Of a stretch of DNA of 39,386 bases, positions 1-7,245 are shown in pieces. The notes below the pieces were generated by a model that was given only the letters and a program-made list of their open reading frames with translations, made no database searches and was not told the DNA's origin. The position numbers and the translations under genes were made by a program. The stretch is from an uncultured Porphyromonadaceae bacterium (GTDB lineage: Bacteria; Bacteroidota; Bacteroidia; Bacteroidales; Muribaculaceae). The first letter of the stretch is position 1; every line of letters begins with the position of its first letter. The DNA lies in the NCBI GenBank assembly GCA_902495075.1, contig CABUVO010000035.1, positions 1-39,386 on the forward strand, written 5' to 3'.

Positions 1-79
1 AATACTCCTTCATGTCGGAAATATTGAGCGAACATTCTTCCATTGTTCCGGTCGGTTTTGAGTTTCTATCGTCCATCAT
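1..79 (-). CDS. 5' end of an unidentified leftward gene
   Basis: An open frame begins at ATG 79-77 (a second ATG follows at once) and runs off the window edge after about 26 codons, starting MMDDRNSKPTGTMEEC. A TAATTTTG -7 box lies on the minus strand at 94-101, giving a leader of about ten bases, so this is very probably a real gene start. The visible residues are too few to name a family. It diverges from the MATE exporter at 278, and the space between holds a 21-bp direct repeat, so a regulator of that exporter is a reasonable guess and no more. Confidence 0.5.
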   Translation of the reverse strand, partial: MMDDRNSKPTGTMEECSLNISDMKEY

Positions 80-93
80 TTATTTCTTTGGTG

Positions 94-101
94 CAAAATT
101 A
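94..101 (-). promoter_or_regulatory. Promoter -7 box for the gene at 79
   Basis: CAAAATTA on the plus strand is TAATTTTG on the minus strand, an exact match to the Bacteroidota TAnnTTTG box. It predicts a start site near 88. Confidence 0.6.
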
Positions 102-141
102 ATCAATAAGAACGGAATGGAGACCCTAATTCACGATAAGT

Positions 142-213
142 ACCTAACACCGCAATAAAATGAACATGGAAATTTTAAGTGTCACGAAAAACACCCAACA
201 CGGCAATAAAATG
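142..213. promoter_or_regulatory. Pair of 21-bp direct repeats, candidate operators
   Basis: The pattern ACCnAACACnGCAATAAAATG occurs at 142-162 and again at 193-213, differing at two positions. The copies are 51 bp apart, close to five helical turns, and lie between two divergent promoters. Direct repeats placed upstream of a -7 box without an obvious -33 box are typical of activator sites. The binding protein is unknown. Confidence 0.55.
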
Positions 214-239
214 TAAACGCCTATCCAAAAGAGCTTTTA

Positions 240-247
240 TAATTTTG
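240..247 (+). promoter_or_regulatory. Promoter -7 box of the MATE gene
   Basis: TAATTTTG at 240-247 matches the consensus and lies 30 bases before the ATG at 278. No TTG is seen at the expected -33 position, consistent with a need for an activator. Confidence 0.65.
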
Positions 248-277
248 CAGACTGAAAAAATAAGGATAAAAACGACA

Positions 278-1636
278 ATGAACAAAGCAGAATCGCAGGC
301 AATGGATTTAGGGAAGGACAACATCACAAAGTTGTTCTTCAAACTGTTTTTTCCTACTCTTTTCGGACTATTGAGTATGGCTGCGGTCACAGCCATCAAC
401 GGAGCGTTTGTAGGACACGGAATAGGCAGCGACGGGCTTGCCGCAGTAAATCTGACCGTACCATTATGGATGGTGTTTTCGGGACTGGGCCTTATGCTGG
501 GTGCAGGATGCTCAGTAGTGTCATCATCCCTGCTTGCCAATTCACGCTTAGACACCGCCCGGATGCACGTTGCGGTGGCATTTACATTCGCAACCTGCAT
601 AACTGTGGTCGTATCAATATGTATAATGTGTTTCCCCGAAACTGCGGCACGTATGTTCGGGGCATCCGACCATCTTATGCCAATGGTACGGGATTATCTT
701 ATTTTTGTCATGCCTTGTTTCGTGTTTCAGATGTGGAGTGCGATAGGTCTGTTCATTATCAGGCTTGACGGTTCGCCCAAAGTAGCCATGTGGTGCAATA
801 TCATAACTGCTGTCATGACATTGGGAGGTGACTGGTTCATGATCTACGAACTTAAACGGGGACTTGTCGGCGTTGCATATTCGACTTGCATAGCTATTGT
901 TACCGGAGGTATGATAGCGATCATATATATATTATTTTATGCGAGGTTCCTGCGCTTACAACTATCAATTATACATAAATGTCATTTCAAAGAATTAATA
1001 AAGAGCATATTCTATCAGTGCCGCATTGGTTCTCCAAGTTTTTTGGGTGAACTTATGTTGGCTGTTCTTGCATTTGTAGGTAACTATGTGTTCATGCGTT
1101 ATCTTGGCGATAACGGAGTGGGAGCTTTCGGTATTGCCTGTTATTACACGCCTTTTATATTTATGATTGCCAACGCCGTCATACAGTCGGCTCAACCTAT
1201 AATCAGCTATAATCATTTCGCACATAACCTTGACAGGGTACATAAAATCAAGCGTATGCTGTTCGCTACGGCTCTTGCCGCAGGTGTTTTTATGACGCTT
1301 GTTTTCCTGTTCCTGCCAGAAATACTTGTCCACTTTTTTGTAGGTAAGGGTGATCGGGCGGCTCCGATTGCCATTGACGGGTTCCCGTATTTTGCCGTTG
1401 GCATATTGTTCTTCATGTTCAATGTGTGCATCGTCGGATATTTCCAAAGTCTTGAACTTATGAGACCGGCCCTGACCCTGATGTTCCTCAGAGGATTCGC
1501 TCTGCTTGTACCCGCATTTCTTTTATTACCTGAACTGCTGGGTATAGCCGGGATATGGCTTGCAATGCCTTTGTCCGAGGCATTGACATTTCTTGTAAGC
1601 ATATTCTTTATGTCAAAAAATAAACAAGCATCATGA
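278..1636 (+). CDS. MATE family multidrug/Na+ efflux transporter
   Basis: This 452-residue polytopic inner-membrane protein has about twelve hydrophobic segments. Its N-terminal part, with NITKLFFKLFFPTLFGLLSM and the conserved INGAFVGHGIG stretch, is typical of MATE (NorM/MepA/DinF-like) exporters, which pump cationic drugs or metabolites outward using an H+ or Na+ gradient. The frame is open back to a GTG at 179, but the promoter box at 240-247 lies inside that extension, so the ATG at 278 is chosen. Length is normal for the family. The gene converges with the META lipoprotein and its rhodanese scrap; the two stop codons interlock in the palindrome TCATGA at 1631-1636. Substrate is unknown. 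Confidence 0.9.
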   Translation: MNKAESQAMDLGKDNITKLFFKLFFPTLFGLLSMAAVTAINGAFVGHGIGSDGLAAVNLTVPLWMVFSGLGLMLGAGCSVVSSSLLANSRLDTARMHVAVAFTFATCITVVVSICIMCFPETAARMFGASDHLMPMVRDYLIFVMPCFVFQMWSAIGLFIIRLDGSPKVAMWCNIITAVMTLGGDWFMIYELKRGLVGVAYSTCIAIVTGGMIAIIYILFYARFLRLQLSIIHKCHFKELIKSIFYQCRIGSPSFLGELMLAVLAFVGNYVFMRYLGDNGVGAFGIACYYTPFIFMIANAVIQSAQPIISYNHFAHNLDRVHKIKRMLFATALAAGVFMTLVFLFLPEILVHFFVGKGDRAAPIAIDGFPYFAVGILFFMFNVCIVGYFQSLELMRPALTLMFLRGFALLVPAFLLLPELLGIAGIWLAMPLSEALTFLVSIFFMSKNKQAS

Positions 1637-1717
1637 TATGAAACCATTGTTTTCCATTGTTACCGGAAGTTCATACTCTTTCCACTCAATGATTCCACCC
1701 TTGAGGTTGACTACCAT
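1631..1717 (-). pseudogene. C-terminal scrap of a rhodanese-like domain
   Basis: Directly after the TAA of the META gene, in the same frame, an ATG opens a 28-codon stretch containing VVNLKGGIIEWKEYELPV. This matches the usual C-terminal end of rhodanese (sulfurtransferase) domains, where a NLxGG(I/L)xxW segment precedes a short LPV turn. The catalytic Cys loop and everything before it are missing. It is best read as the tail of a deleted rhodanese gene; a real micropeptide is less likely. Identification rests on motif resemblance only. Confidence 0.55.
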
Positions 1718-2209
1718 TTATTTTATTTCAGTTTTTGCTTTGCGCAGCAGAATACATTCTGCGGGAGCCGAGCCATTCAATCTCACTACAGAATCATTCT
1801 GAACGTCTATTGTGGATATGTGGGGAAGAATCCGTCGCAGGGCATCTTCAGTCTGCATGTCATCACACGCCATTTCAGTCATGGCTCCGTCACCTAAGCG
1901 GATGGAATCGCCTTTCACGGAATATGAGCCGGAAATGCTGTTGCAGTTCGTCATGATGAAGTATGTGCTGTCTTCAAACACAATGTACTGCTTCATGCTT
2001 GATGATGTTTCATCAGGACGAACATAATCGGAGTCACTGAACACGATGTTCTCGATAAACCATTGTCCGCGAATATCAGCGTTGGCTATTTCGATCTGAA
2101 TCTCTTCATCGGCTTTATTTGATTTTGTCTCCTTATTACTTGAGCATCCGATAGCCGATGCAATCAATAAAGCGGCACAAGCAATGAGTGCTATATTGGA
2201 TTTCTTCAT
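1718..2209 (-). CDS. META-domain (HslJ-like) lipoprotein
   Basis: This 163-residue protein starts with a lipoprotein signal peptide ending SAIGC, with the lipid-bearing Cys at residue 22. A charged linker follows, then one META domain (about residues 45-160), recognised by the RGQWFIENI opening, the FEDSTYFIMTNCNSISGSYSV core and the MTEMACDDMQTE segment. META/HslJ domains are small beta-barrel envelope proteins linked to heat-shock and novobiocin tolerance in E. coli; the biochemical role is unknown. It should sit on a membrane facing the periplasm or surface. No consensus -7 box is visible upstream. Confidence 0.88.
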   Translation of the reverse strand: MKKSNIALIACAALLIASAIGCSSNKETKSNKADEEIQIEIANADIRGQWFIENIVFSDSDYVRPDETSSSMKQYIVFEDSTYFIMTNCNSISGSYSVKGDSIRLGDGAMTEMACDDMQTEDALRRILPHISTIDVQNDSVVRLNGSAPAECILLRKAKTEIK

Positions 2210-2547
2210 AAAAAATTTTTTAAATGTTTTCTTGTAGGTTTGCTATTGTGTCATATCCTCAGAACGCCTCTTCTTTCTTTTGCGGAATCCACAATATCTC
2301 CAGTTATTATCTCTCCAATTTTCATAATCTGAAATTTTGTGTAAATATAAGCATTAATATTGAAACAGGCAGCTAAAACGGTTGTTTTTATCGTGGATGG
2401 TTGCGTATGCAAGGGGTGTCTTTGCCCGTTTTCATCGGAACCAACCGATGGGTTACTTCCTCTTCAATCGATCAAACATGTCCCAAAATCTTAATAAATC
2501 TTACCATAAAAATTAGTTTAAACAACTTCGTTTCTTAATTTTGCAGT
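2210..2547. other. Intergenic region, mostly unassigned
   Basis: About 340 bp between divergent genes. It holds a 24-codon minus-strand frame (2251-2325) without a convincing promoter, a small hairpin CATCGG/CCGATG at 2433-2450, and the GNAT promoter at its right end. Nothing else is assignable. Confidence 0.4.
2536..2543 (+). promoter_or_regulatory. Promoter box abutting the GNAT start codon
   Basis: TAATTTTG ends only four bases before the ATG at 2548. With the usual 5-6 base distance from box to start site, transcription would begin at or just inside the start codon, giving a leaderless message. Confidence 0.55.
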
Positions 2548-3087
2548 ATGAAAATCATATATATTGAAACCGAAAGGTTGATTCTGCGTTCATGGAAAGT
2601 AGCAGATAGGGTGCCATTTGCTGAAATGAACTGCAATGATGACGTTATGAGATATTTTTCCGGAAAATTGTCGATAGAGGAATCTAATGCCTTTGTGGAT
2701 CGCATCAATACGGAATTCGAAGAAACGGGCTTCGGATTGTATGCAGTTGAAATTAAGGCTACAGGAGAGTTTATTGGCTATGTCGGCTTCCACCGCTTTA
2801 CTTTTGATGTGCCGTTTTCACCAAATTGGGAAATAGGATGGCGCATTTCAGATAAATTCTGGCATAATGGATATGCGACTGAAGCTGCAATGGCATGTAT
2901 AAATTTTGCACGCGAAAAAAGTTTAAGTGATAAGTTGTATTCTTTCACTGCTGTTCCCAATATTCTTTCAGAGAATGTTATGAAACGCATTGGCATGACG
3001 TATCAGGGAACATTTATGCACCCGGCGTTACCAGACGGTCATTGGCTGAGGGAACACAAGTTATATATGATAGATATTTCGAAATGA
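2548..3087 (+). CDS. GNAT acetyltransferase, RimJ/RimL-like
   Basis: This 179-residue protein begins IETERLILRSWKVAD, the standard opening of the RimJ/RimL (Acetyltransf_3) branch of GNAT enzymes, which move an acetyl group from acetyl-CoA to protein N-termini or small amines. The acetyl-CoA-binding motif A is GWRISDKFWHNGYATEAAMA near residues 95-115, with the HNGYAT turn taking the place of the Q/RxxGxG/A loop. VPNILSENVMKRIGM near 138-152 is the late helix that closes the fold. It is monocistronic, with a promoter box almost touching the ATG. The acceptor cannot be told from sequence. Confidence 0.9.
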   Translation: MKIIYIETERLILRSWKVADRVPFAEMNCNDDVMRYFSGKLSIEESNAFVDRINTEFEETGFGLYAVEIKATGEFIGYVGFHRFTFDVPFSPNWEIGWRISDKFWHNGYATEAAMACINFAREKSLSDKLYSFTAVPNILSENVMKRIGMTYQGTFMHPALPDGHWLREHKLYMIDISK

Positions 3088-3120
3088 TGTTGTTACATTG
3101 TCTCGATATGTGATGGGCTT

Positions 3121-3354
3121 TTAGATATTATGGGCTGTGATTATGGTGGTGCTGTTGGCATTGATCGTGATTATTACATCTCCGGTTATTACATACCAGT
3201 TTTTACCTCTACGTTCAAACTCAGCGGAGGGATCAAGGATGAAATTGCGACAGATCTCCACAGCGTCAACAGATTCAGGTAATTTCAGATTCCGTTTGAT
3301 GCGTTCAGTCCCTAATGGTGTTGTGTGTAGATCTGTTATATTAAAGTATGACAT
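3121..3354 (-). CDS. DUF3781 family protein
   Basis: A 77-residue protein with the features of DUF3781: LHTTPLGTERIKRNLKL near the start, a central ICRNFI helix, and the close GKNWYVITGDVIITINANS followed by TIITAH. The family is small, cytoplasmic and of unknown function, common in Firmicutes and Bacteroidota as a single gene. It converges with the GNAT gene (33-bp gap), so the shared spacer should hold both transcript ends. Length is at the short end for the family but the frame is intact. Confidence 0.8.
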   Translation of the reverse strand: MSYFNITDLHTTPLGTERIKRNLKLPESVDAVEICRNFILDPSAEFERRGKNWYVITGDVIITINANSTTIITAHNI

Positions 3355-3545
3355 CGAAATTATTTAATGTATTGATTAGTCAACGCATCTTTTTGCATCT
3401 TTCCGGTGATTTAAGCGAGTTCAGTCAGTCACAATGCCCGCATTGCTCCTTCTTTCACCCTCTTAAATTCCTCGAAAATCCGCTAAAAATATGCATTAAC
3501 TAATTTGCGAGTCATACTTAAAAGGGTATTTTACATCCATTGTGC

Positions 3546-3779
3546 TTACAAATTCTTGCTACTGTAAATTTTATTCAACCTGCTGCTAAACCATCGATAG
3601 ATTAAATAATAACCAATCACTAAAAAAGTAATGAGAATGGATTTATTCAATGGGGTAAGGAGATCATGGTTGCGTAGATATTGATTGCTTAAAGCAATCA
3701 CGGCTCCAAACACTCCTGCCATCACTAACAATATAAGGATAGCATATATAGTGTTTCGGGTTGTATAACTCAGTTTCAT
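3546..3779 (-). CDS. Small two-helix membrane protein, unknown
   Basis: The 77-residue product starting MKLSYTTRNTIYAILILLVM has two hydrophobic helices (about residues 11-31 and 46-65), an arginine-rich step and a basic tail, so it is probably a small inner-membrane protein. The frame is open further upstream to 3875 through a TTG, which would add another hydrophobic stretch. The ATG at 3779 is preferred because an A-rich leader typical of Bacteroidota precedes it. No family is recognised. It diverges from the Crp-like regulator. Confidence 0.55.
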   Translation of the reverse strand: MKLSYTTRNTIYAILILLVMAGVFGAVIALSNQYLRNHDLLTPLNKSILITFLVIGYYLIYRWFSSRLNKIYSSKNL

Positions 3780-3905
3780 CGTTTGATTGTTTGTTGAAAG
3801 AATTAACGGGCTGGTAAGTCGATATATTATAAAAAAGAGCGTCAAGAAAGTGATCATCTTCAAAATTCTTCGCAAATGTTAATAAATTTATTGATAAATC
3901 GGATG

Positions 3906-3913
3906 TAACTTTG
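3906..3913 (+). promoter_or_regulatory. Promoter box touching the Crp-like gene start
   Basis: TAACTTTG matches TAnnTTTG and ends one base before the double ATG at 3915/3918. If used, transcription would start within the first codons, so the message would be leaderless from ATG 3918 or the true start lies downstream. Confidence 0.4.
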
Positions 3914-3914
3914 C

Positions 3915-4505
3915 ATGATGAAAAATTTAGAAGATCAGATAGTAGAAAAATACAACCTTGATGCCGAAACAACCCATGAGTTTCTGCAACATTTCCGGCT
4001 TGTGAGGATTGATAAGCATATGCATATCGTTGAGAAGGATGTTTTCAACGATAATTTCTACTTGATCAAGGCGGGGATTCTTAGAGCTTATATTCCGGAT
4101 GCAGATGGAGACAAAACACTTTGGTTCGGTTATCCCGGTCAGGCAATTACCGATGTGTGGTGTTACCATTATGGCGCCGTATCTCCCATATCCATTGAAG
4201 CGGTTACTCAATGTGAATTGCTATATATTGCCAAAGAAGATCTGGAGAGTCTTTGTGTGGGTTCGCATGGCATATGCAACATGGTACGCAAAATATTTAT
4301 AGGTCATGCGGCTGAGACGGAGGAGAGTTTTACAAATCTTTTTCAATGTGAAGGAGGTATGGAGAGATATCTTTCTATATTAAAATGCCATCCTGAATTG
4401 TTACAGCACGTACCATTAAAAAAGCTTGCATCTTATATTCATCTTGCGCCACAGTCGTTAAGTCGAATACGTTCACAACTTGTAAATAAATCAAATGAAT
4501 TCTAA
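3915..4505 (+). CDS. Crp/Fnr family transcription regulator
   Basis: This 196-residue protein has an N-terminal cyclic-nucleotide-binding-like beta-roll (about residues 25-120, with NFYLIKAGILRAYIP and WFGYPGQAITD) and a C-terminal helix-turn-helix around 155-190 (VPLKKLASYIHLAPQSLSRIRSQL). The beta-roll lacks the RxS phosphate-binding cassette of true CRP, as is common in the Bacteroidota members of the family, whose ligand is unknown. It overlaps the next gene by 11 bases, so both are made from one message. The natural inference is that it controls that exporter, perhaps in response to the exported compound. Confidence 0.88.
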   Translation: MMKNLEDQIVEKYNLDAETTHEFLQHFRLVRIDKHMHIVEKDVFNDNFYLIKAGILRAYIPDADGDKTLWFGYPGQAITDVWCYHYGAVSPISIEAVTQCELLYIAKEDLESLCVGSHGICNMVRKIFIGHAAETEESFTNLFQCEGGMERYLSILKCHPELLQHVPLKKLASYIHLAPQSLSRIRSQLVNKSNEF

Positions 4506-5670
4506 AAACTATTATTTATATCTGATAATTTTCCTGGGGTTATTATCGGCATTCGGTCCATTTGTCATAGATATGTATCTTCCTGCATTACCAGAAATGA
4601 CGGAGGTTTTTCATTGTGATTCATCAATGGTTCAATTGGGTTTGACATTCTGCATGATTGGTCTTGCGGTTGGACAACTATTGTTTGGTCCTGTAAGTGA
4701 TAAGTATGGTCGGAAATCAGTTCTTTTATTCTCCTTGATTATATTTATTGTGGCATCTGTGGTTTGTTGCTTGTCAACATCTGTTGTCACATTTACGTTT
4801 GCAAGACTGCTTCAAGGCGTGGGCGGCTCAGGGGGAATAGTGTTATCACGGTCTATTGCCGCCGATATGTACTCCGGTCGTGAGCTTGCCAAATTAATAG
4901 CCATTCTGAGTGCCATCAACAATCTGGCGCCTGTTGCTGCGCCTGTTGTTGGAGGCGGTGTGGCTCACGCATGGGGATGGCAAGGTATTTTTATAATTTT
5001 ACTCTTTCTTGGCATTCTTTTGCTTGGATTGAGTTTGCCTCTGCAGGAGAGTCTTGAAAAAGGAAAACGGTTTTCCGGTAAACTGATTACTTCCGTAAAA
5101 GGATACAAGGAGGTGTTGAAAATAAATGGATTTGCTTCATATAGCATTATTTATGCATTGGCGATGGCAGCATTGTTCTCATACATTTCTGCCACTCCTT
5201 TTATAGTGCAGAATCTATTTGGTTTCTCAGAATTACAATTCTCTCTTGTTTTTGCAATCAATGCAATAGCTCTCGCAGTCGGTTCTGCACTATCGCTTCG
5301 GTTCGTTACAATGAACAAAGCCGCTTTTTATGGTTCTATTATCGGAAGTGTCTTATCGGGAGCCGGAGCTCTTGTATCATATATTGGAGTTTCAAATTTT
5401 TATGTATATGAATCCATTACGTTTATAATGCTTTTTGGAGTGGGTCTTGTGCTTACAGGGGCAACTTCATATGCAATGAATCTCGGTCGAAAATGTGCAG
5501 GAGCCGCTTCCGCAGTGATAGGAGGTATAGGATATATTGCTGGAGGAGTTGTATCTCCACTTATTGGTAATGGTAATATTATCGCAACCTCCAATCTTTT
5601 GTGTTTCTTATTTCTTGTCGTTGCCTTATTTCTGGGACGAATAAATGGTAAAGAAAATAAGAAGCTATAA
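4495..5670 (+). CDS. MFS drug exporter, Bcr/CflA type
   Basis: A 391-residue, 12-helix major facilitator of the DHA1 Bcr/CflA branch. Diagnostic stretches are GPFVIDMYLPALPEM in helix 1, GQLLFGPVSDKYGRKSVL (motif A between helices 2 and 3), and the RLLQGVGGSGGIVLSRSIAAD segment of helices 4-5 (motif C-like glycines). These proteins export bicyclomycin, chloramphenicol-like drugs or sulfonamides by H+ antiport. The ATG lies inside the end of the Crp-like gene (ATGAATTCTAA), which indicates translational coupling. Length is normal. Confidence 0.92.
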   Translation: MNSKNYYLYLIIFLGLLSAFGPFVIDMYLPALPEMTEVFHCDSSMVQLGLTFCMIGLAVGQLLFGPVSDKYGRKSVLLFSLIIFIVASVVCCLSTSVVTFTFARLLQGVGGSGGIVLSRSIAADMYSGRELAKLIAILSAINNLAPVAAPVVGGGVAHAWGWQGIFIILLFLGILLLGLSLPLQESLEKGKRFSGKLITSVKGYKEVLKINGFASYSIIYALAMAALFSYISATPFIVQNLFGFSELQFSLVFAINAIALAVGSALSLRFVTMNKAAFYGSIIGSVLSGAGALVSYIGVSNFYVYESITFIMLFGVGLVLTGATSYAMNLGRKCAGAASAVIGGIGYIAGGVVSPLIGNGNIIATSNLLCFLFLVVALFLGRINGKENKKL

Positions 5671-6215
5671 GTAAAAGGAATAAAGAAGAATTGGTGCGCC
5701 TTAATAGCTTGAGGCAACTTAATTATTGGATGCCAAGGCGCGAAGAGGCGAAGTTTGACTCGAATTTAAAGAAGGTAGCTTCGCTCGGGCTAAGTCGCCG
5801 AGCCGTCTGGCAAAATGTCCGCTCATAGGTATTAAAGATTCAATAAATATCTCAAAAATATTAACACAGAGTCACAGAGATACAGAGGTTTAGCTACAAA
5901 ATCATACTAAAATTTTCGGGCACTGAGGGTCGTAAACGACCTGCCGGAGACACAGAGTCTGATTCGGCAATGTAAAATATGTAATGTTAAATGTTGAATG
6001 ATCTGATGATGGAATATCGGATAGCCTGATGGCAAGTGGTTCTTTAGCTCTGCGCCTCTGCTAACATCGCATGATGTCTCCGTGCCTTATTTATTAAAAC
6101 ATTACTCATTTCGCATTAAATGTTAATCTAAAGCTCTGTTCCTCTGAGCCTCTGTGTTAAACTGTTGTATCAAAGGCTTTTATTCTTCGCCACTTCGCGT
6201 TTTAATTTTACAACG
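5671..6215. repeat. Long non-coding repeat, copy 1
   Basis: About 0.55 kb without a gene. It carries a string of recognisable blocks: a GTAAAAGG-type edge, GAATTGGTGCGCC, AAGGCGCGAAGAGGCGAAG, AATATTAACACAGAG with tandem CACAGAG words, the palindrome GGTCGTAAACGACC, TAATGTTAAATGTTGAATG, CTCTGTTCCTCTGAGCCTC and TTCGCCACTTCGCGTTTTA. The same blocks, in the same order, appear reverse-complemented at 8129-8726. The right half largely mirrors the left half, so the element is itself an imperfect nested palindrome. Confidence 0.8.
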
Positions 6216-6327
6216 GTATTTGTCATGTATCAGATTCAAATTTGTACATTATATATGGGAAATATAAAGAAGCAGAGGCATTAAAAAAAGAAAACTTTGC
6301 GATAGGGGAAGCGCTGGGGATTATCTT

Positions 6328-6957
6328 TCAATTTTTCGGATTGATTTTTTTAGGACTCTCAAATGTGATAGGTAAATTATATCTTACCGGATGTCTTTTC
6401 GGTGTATAATACTCCACATGCCATCTCGGCATTGATTTAATCAGCCGGATAGCCTCTTTTTCAACATAAGGGTTATCTATACCTTTCAAGACTTTTATAT
6501 CTTCTATTTTTCCGTTTGGCAGAACACTGAATGACATTATTATTCGTCTCTTGCCGGAAAAGTTTTTGGGGATTCGTATATTTTTCTTTATCCATCTTAA
6601 CATTTCTACTTGACCCCCGGGAAAATAACATTGAGGATCATTATCAATCCAAATATCTTTAGTGTATTTTTCCGTCAAAGATATCAATGAATCATACTCT
6701 TGCTGGGGAATGTAGACAAATGCAGCCTTATTTCCATATTCGTCCTTTTTAATTCTTATTGTCTCGATAGTATTCAGATCAAGATATTGTGTCTGTACAG
6801 ATGGAATCCATTTTTCATTAAAATAAAGAAACAGACTGCTGTCATCTATTATTTGTTTGTAGGTTGAAGGATCTTTATACACAACCTCTCGTGCGCATCC
6901 CATGGCACATATCCATAATACACTGCAGATTATAAATATTTTTACATGTACACTCAT
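6328..6957 (-). CDS. Lipoprotein with C-terminal TonB domain
   Basis: This 209-residue protein opens with a lipoprotein signal ending CAMGC (Cys21). Residues 22-105 match no family I recognise. Residues 115-200 form a TonB C-terminal fold: FPGGQVEMLRWIKKNIRIP, the SFSVLPNGKIEDIKVLKGI beta-hairpin, EAIRLIKSMPRWH, and a final VRYNLPITF strand. In Bacteroidota such domains often sit on lipoproteins or sensors rather than on an ExbB-linked shuttle, so energy transduction is not assured. A -7 box lies at 6984-6991. It is divergent from the aldo/keto reductase and enclosed by the two inverted long repeats. Confidence 0.85.
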   Translation of the reverse strand: MSVHVKIFIICSVLWICAMGCAREVVYKDPSTYKQIIDDSSLFLYFNEKWIPSVQTQYLDLNTIETIRIKKDEYGNKAAFVYIPQQEYDSLISLTEKYTKDIWIDNDPQCYFPGGQVEMLRWIKKNIRIPKNFSGKRRIIMSFSVLPNGKIEDIKVLKGIDNPYVEKEAIRLIKSMPRWHVEYYTPKRHPVRYNLPITFESPKKINPKN

Positions 6958-6983
6958 AGAAAATCAAAACATGTTTCTATCCA

Positions 6984-6991
6984 CAAATTTA
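6984..6991 (-). promoter_or_regulatory. Promoter -7 box of the TonB-domain lipoprotein
   Basis: CAAATTTA on the plus strand reads TAAATTTG on the minus strand, giving a start site near 6978 and a leader of about 20 bases. Confidence 0.6.
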
Positions 6992-7109
6992 GCAAAATTT
7001 CCGTAAATCAATGTATTGTCGTACTATTTTAGGTTAAAGGTAAGAAGTAAAAAGTAAATTGTGAAAGTTTTGACGCTATTTGTGAATTGATTTTGTTGAA
7101 ATAAGACGG

Positions 7110-7117
7110 TATCTTTG
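7110..7117 (+). promoter_or_regulatory. Promoter -7 box of the aldo/keto reductase
   Basis: TATCTTTG with TTG at 7087-7089, twenty bases upstream. It predicts a start near 7123 and an unusually long leader of about 120 bases for this genome. Confidence 0.6.
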
Positions 7118-7245
7118 CAAAATAAAAAGATGTGTTGGCAATAGTATACGATAGTATCTCTCCCTGAGGGAAATATCAACTAACAGGGCATTCGTCGGTT
7201 AATATAAGATAGAGAAATGCTTCAACACATAATATTGAAAACAGA

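Noticed and set aside
2251..2325. 24-codon minus-strand frame MKIGEIITGDIVDSAKERRG upstream of the META gene
   Set aside because: Too short, with only a degenerate promoter-like sequence and no match to a known leader peptide; kept only as a note on the spacer.
3355..3362. TAATTTCG next to the DUF3781 start as a promoter box
   Set aside because: It differs from the consensus and touches the start codon, so it would place the start site inside the gene.
6230..6405. Plus-strand frame at the end of long repeat copy 1, running antisense into the TonB lipoprotein
   Set aside because: It has no start codon with a leader and overlaps a well-supported gene; the apparent peptide is probably chance.
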